Shown here: in pieces, positions 28,170-28,354 of the stretch | How the letters are laid out: each line of letters starts with the position of its first letter | Numbering within the stretch: the stretch's first letter is position 1 | Source: Stramenopiles sp. TOSAG23-6 | Lineage: Eukaryota > Sar | DNA length: 28,354 bases | Direction of reading: 5' to 3' | Assembly: GCA_900128565.1 (NCBI GenBank) | Contig: LT635977.1 | Location: 1 to 28,354, forward strand | The notes under the pieces: generated by a model | The model's input: only the letters and a program-made list of their open reading frames with translations | What the model was told of the DNA's origin: nothing | Databases searched by the model: none | Made by a program: the position numbers and the translations under genes

Positions 28170-28354
28170 GTTAGTTTTCAATTCATTTCAATTCAATTCC
28201 GAGATTTTTTTTTTTTTTTTTTTTTTCATACGAAATTTCATACCTAAAAAAAATTATTTTTTTTTTTTTTTTTTTTTTCATACGAAATTTCATACCTAAC
28301 AAAAATTATTTTTTTTTTTTTTTTCGTCTTTACCCTAACCCTAACCTAAAACAT
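28170..28354 (+). repeat. Mirror of partial UBR intron
   Basis: Two tandem introner-like units followed by TTTACCCTAACCCTAACCTA at the window edge; no acceptor. Confidence 0.73.

Larger units (their letters stand above)
14178..28354 (-). repeat. Right arm of the perfect inverted repeat
   Basis: Mirror of 1-14177. A left-arm position x corresponds to 28355 minus x. Right-arm genes are not independent paralogues, because homopolymer tracts and ambiguous bases, which normally differ between real copies, are identical. Confidence 0.98.

Noticed and set aside
28330-28354. Telomere at the window ends
   Set aside because: The right end reads CCCTAA toward its 3' terminus, the opposite of a real chromosome end, and only about two units are present inside an intron that resembles other internal ones.
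1-28354. Natural giant palindrome or hairpin-ended chromosome with duplicated genes
   Set aside because: Mirrored N bases, identical homopolymer lengths and symmetric ends fit a copied consensus far better.
1-28354. Altered genetic code
   Set aside because: TAA, TAG and TGA each end well-supported genes here, and no conserved domain requires read-through.
1-28354. tRNA, rRNA, CRISPR array or bacterial insertion sequence
   Set aside because: No cloverleaf, rRNA block, spaced repeat array or transposase was seen; the genes are eukaryotic.

Overview
The window is a perfect, spacer-free inverted repeat. Bases 1-14177 are the reverse complement of bases 28354-14178, so it holds about 14.2 kb of unique sequence written twice. 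Even two isolated ambiguous bases (N at 3614 and 3617) reappear at the mirror positions (24741 and 24738), and both window ends match. This points to a contig folded back on itself during assembly or consensus building, not to a natural palindrome. Every gene is therefore listed on both arms but should be counted once.

The unique sequence comes from an AT-rich, gene-dense microbial eukaryote with spliceosomal introns, the standard genetic code (TAA, TAG and TGA all end genes), eIF2-alpha, a GPI transamidase subunit and a UBR-box N-recognin. The LRR protein with an N-terminal WDGVTC-type cap is of a kind frequent in stramenopiles such as diatoms; that placement is a low-confidence inference.

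Layout of the left arm: 5' part of a UBR-box/ClpS-like ubiquitin ligase (-, runs off the edge); GPI transamidase subunit GAA1 (-, at least 8 exons); secreted LRR protein (-) flanked by direct repeats; small ankyrin-repeat protein with signal peptide (-); eIF2-alpha (+); basic coiled-coil protein (-); aspartyl/asparaginyl beta-hydroxylase-like protein (+); secreted protein with short internal repeats (-); 2-oxoglutarate/Fe(II) dioxygenase (+), cut by the palindrome centre. The right arm repeats this order backwards.

The most interesting biology is in the introns. Introns of GAA1, the UBR gene, the ankyrin gene and the dioxygenase share one repeated sequence, always in the sense orientation: a palindromic TTCGTACGAA core, GTACCTAAC (a likely branch site), A/T tracts, and a 3' end close to GAAATATTTTTCCAAAATA followed by TAG or CAG. 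This is what introner elements (mobile intron-generating repeats) look like. Three GAA1 copies seem to lack an AG acceptor. Telomere-like CCCTAA runs lie directly after several donor sites and also inside three coding regions. Two divergent gene pairs, each with one oxygenase, share a long promoter block built on the palindrome TGCCACGTGGCA, which suggests co-regulation.
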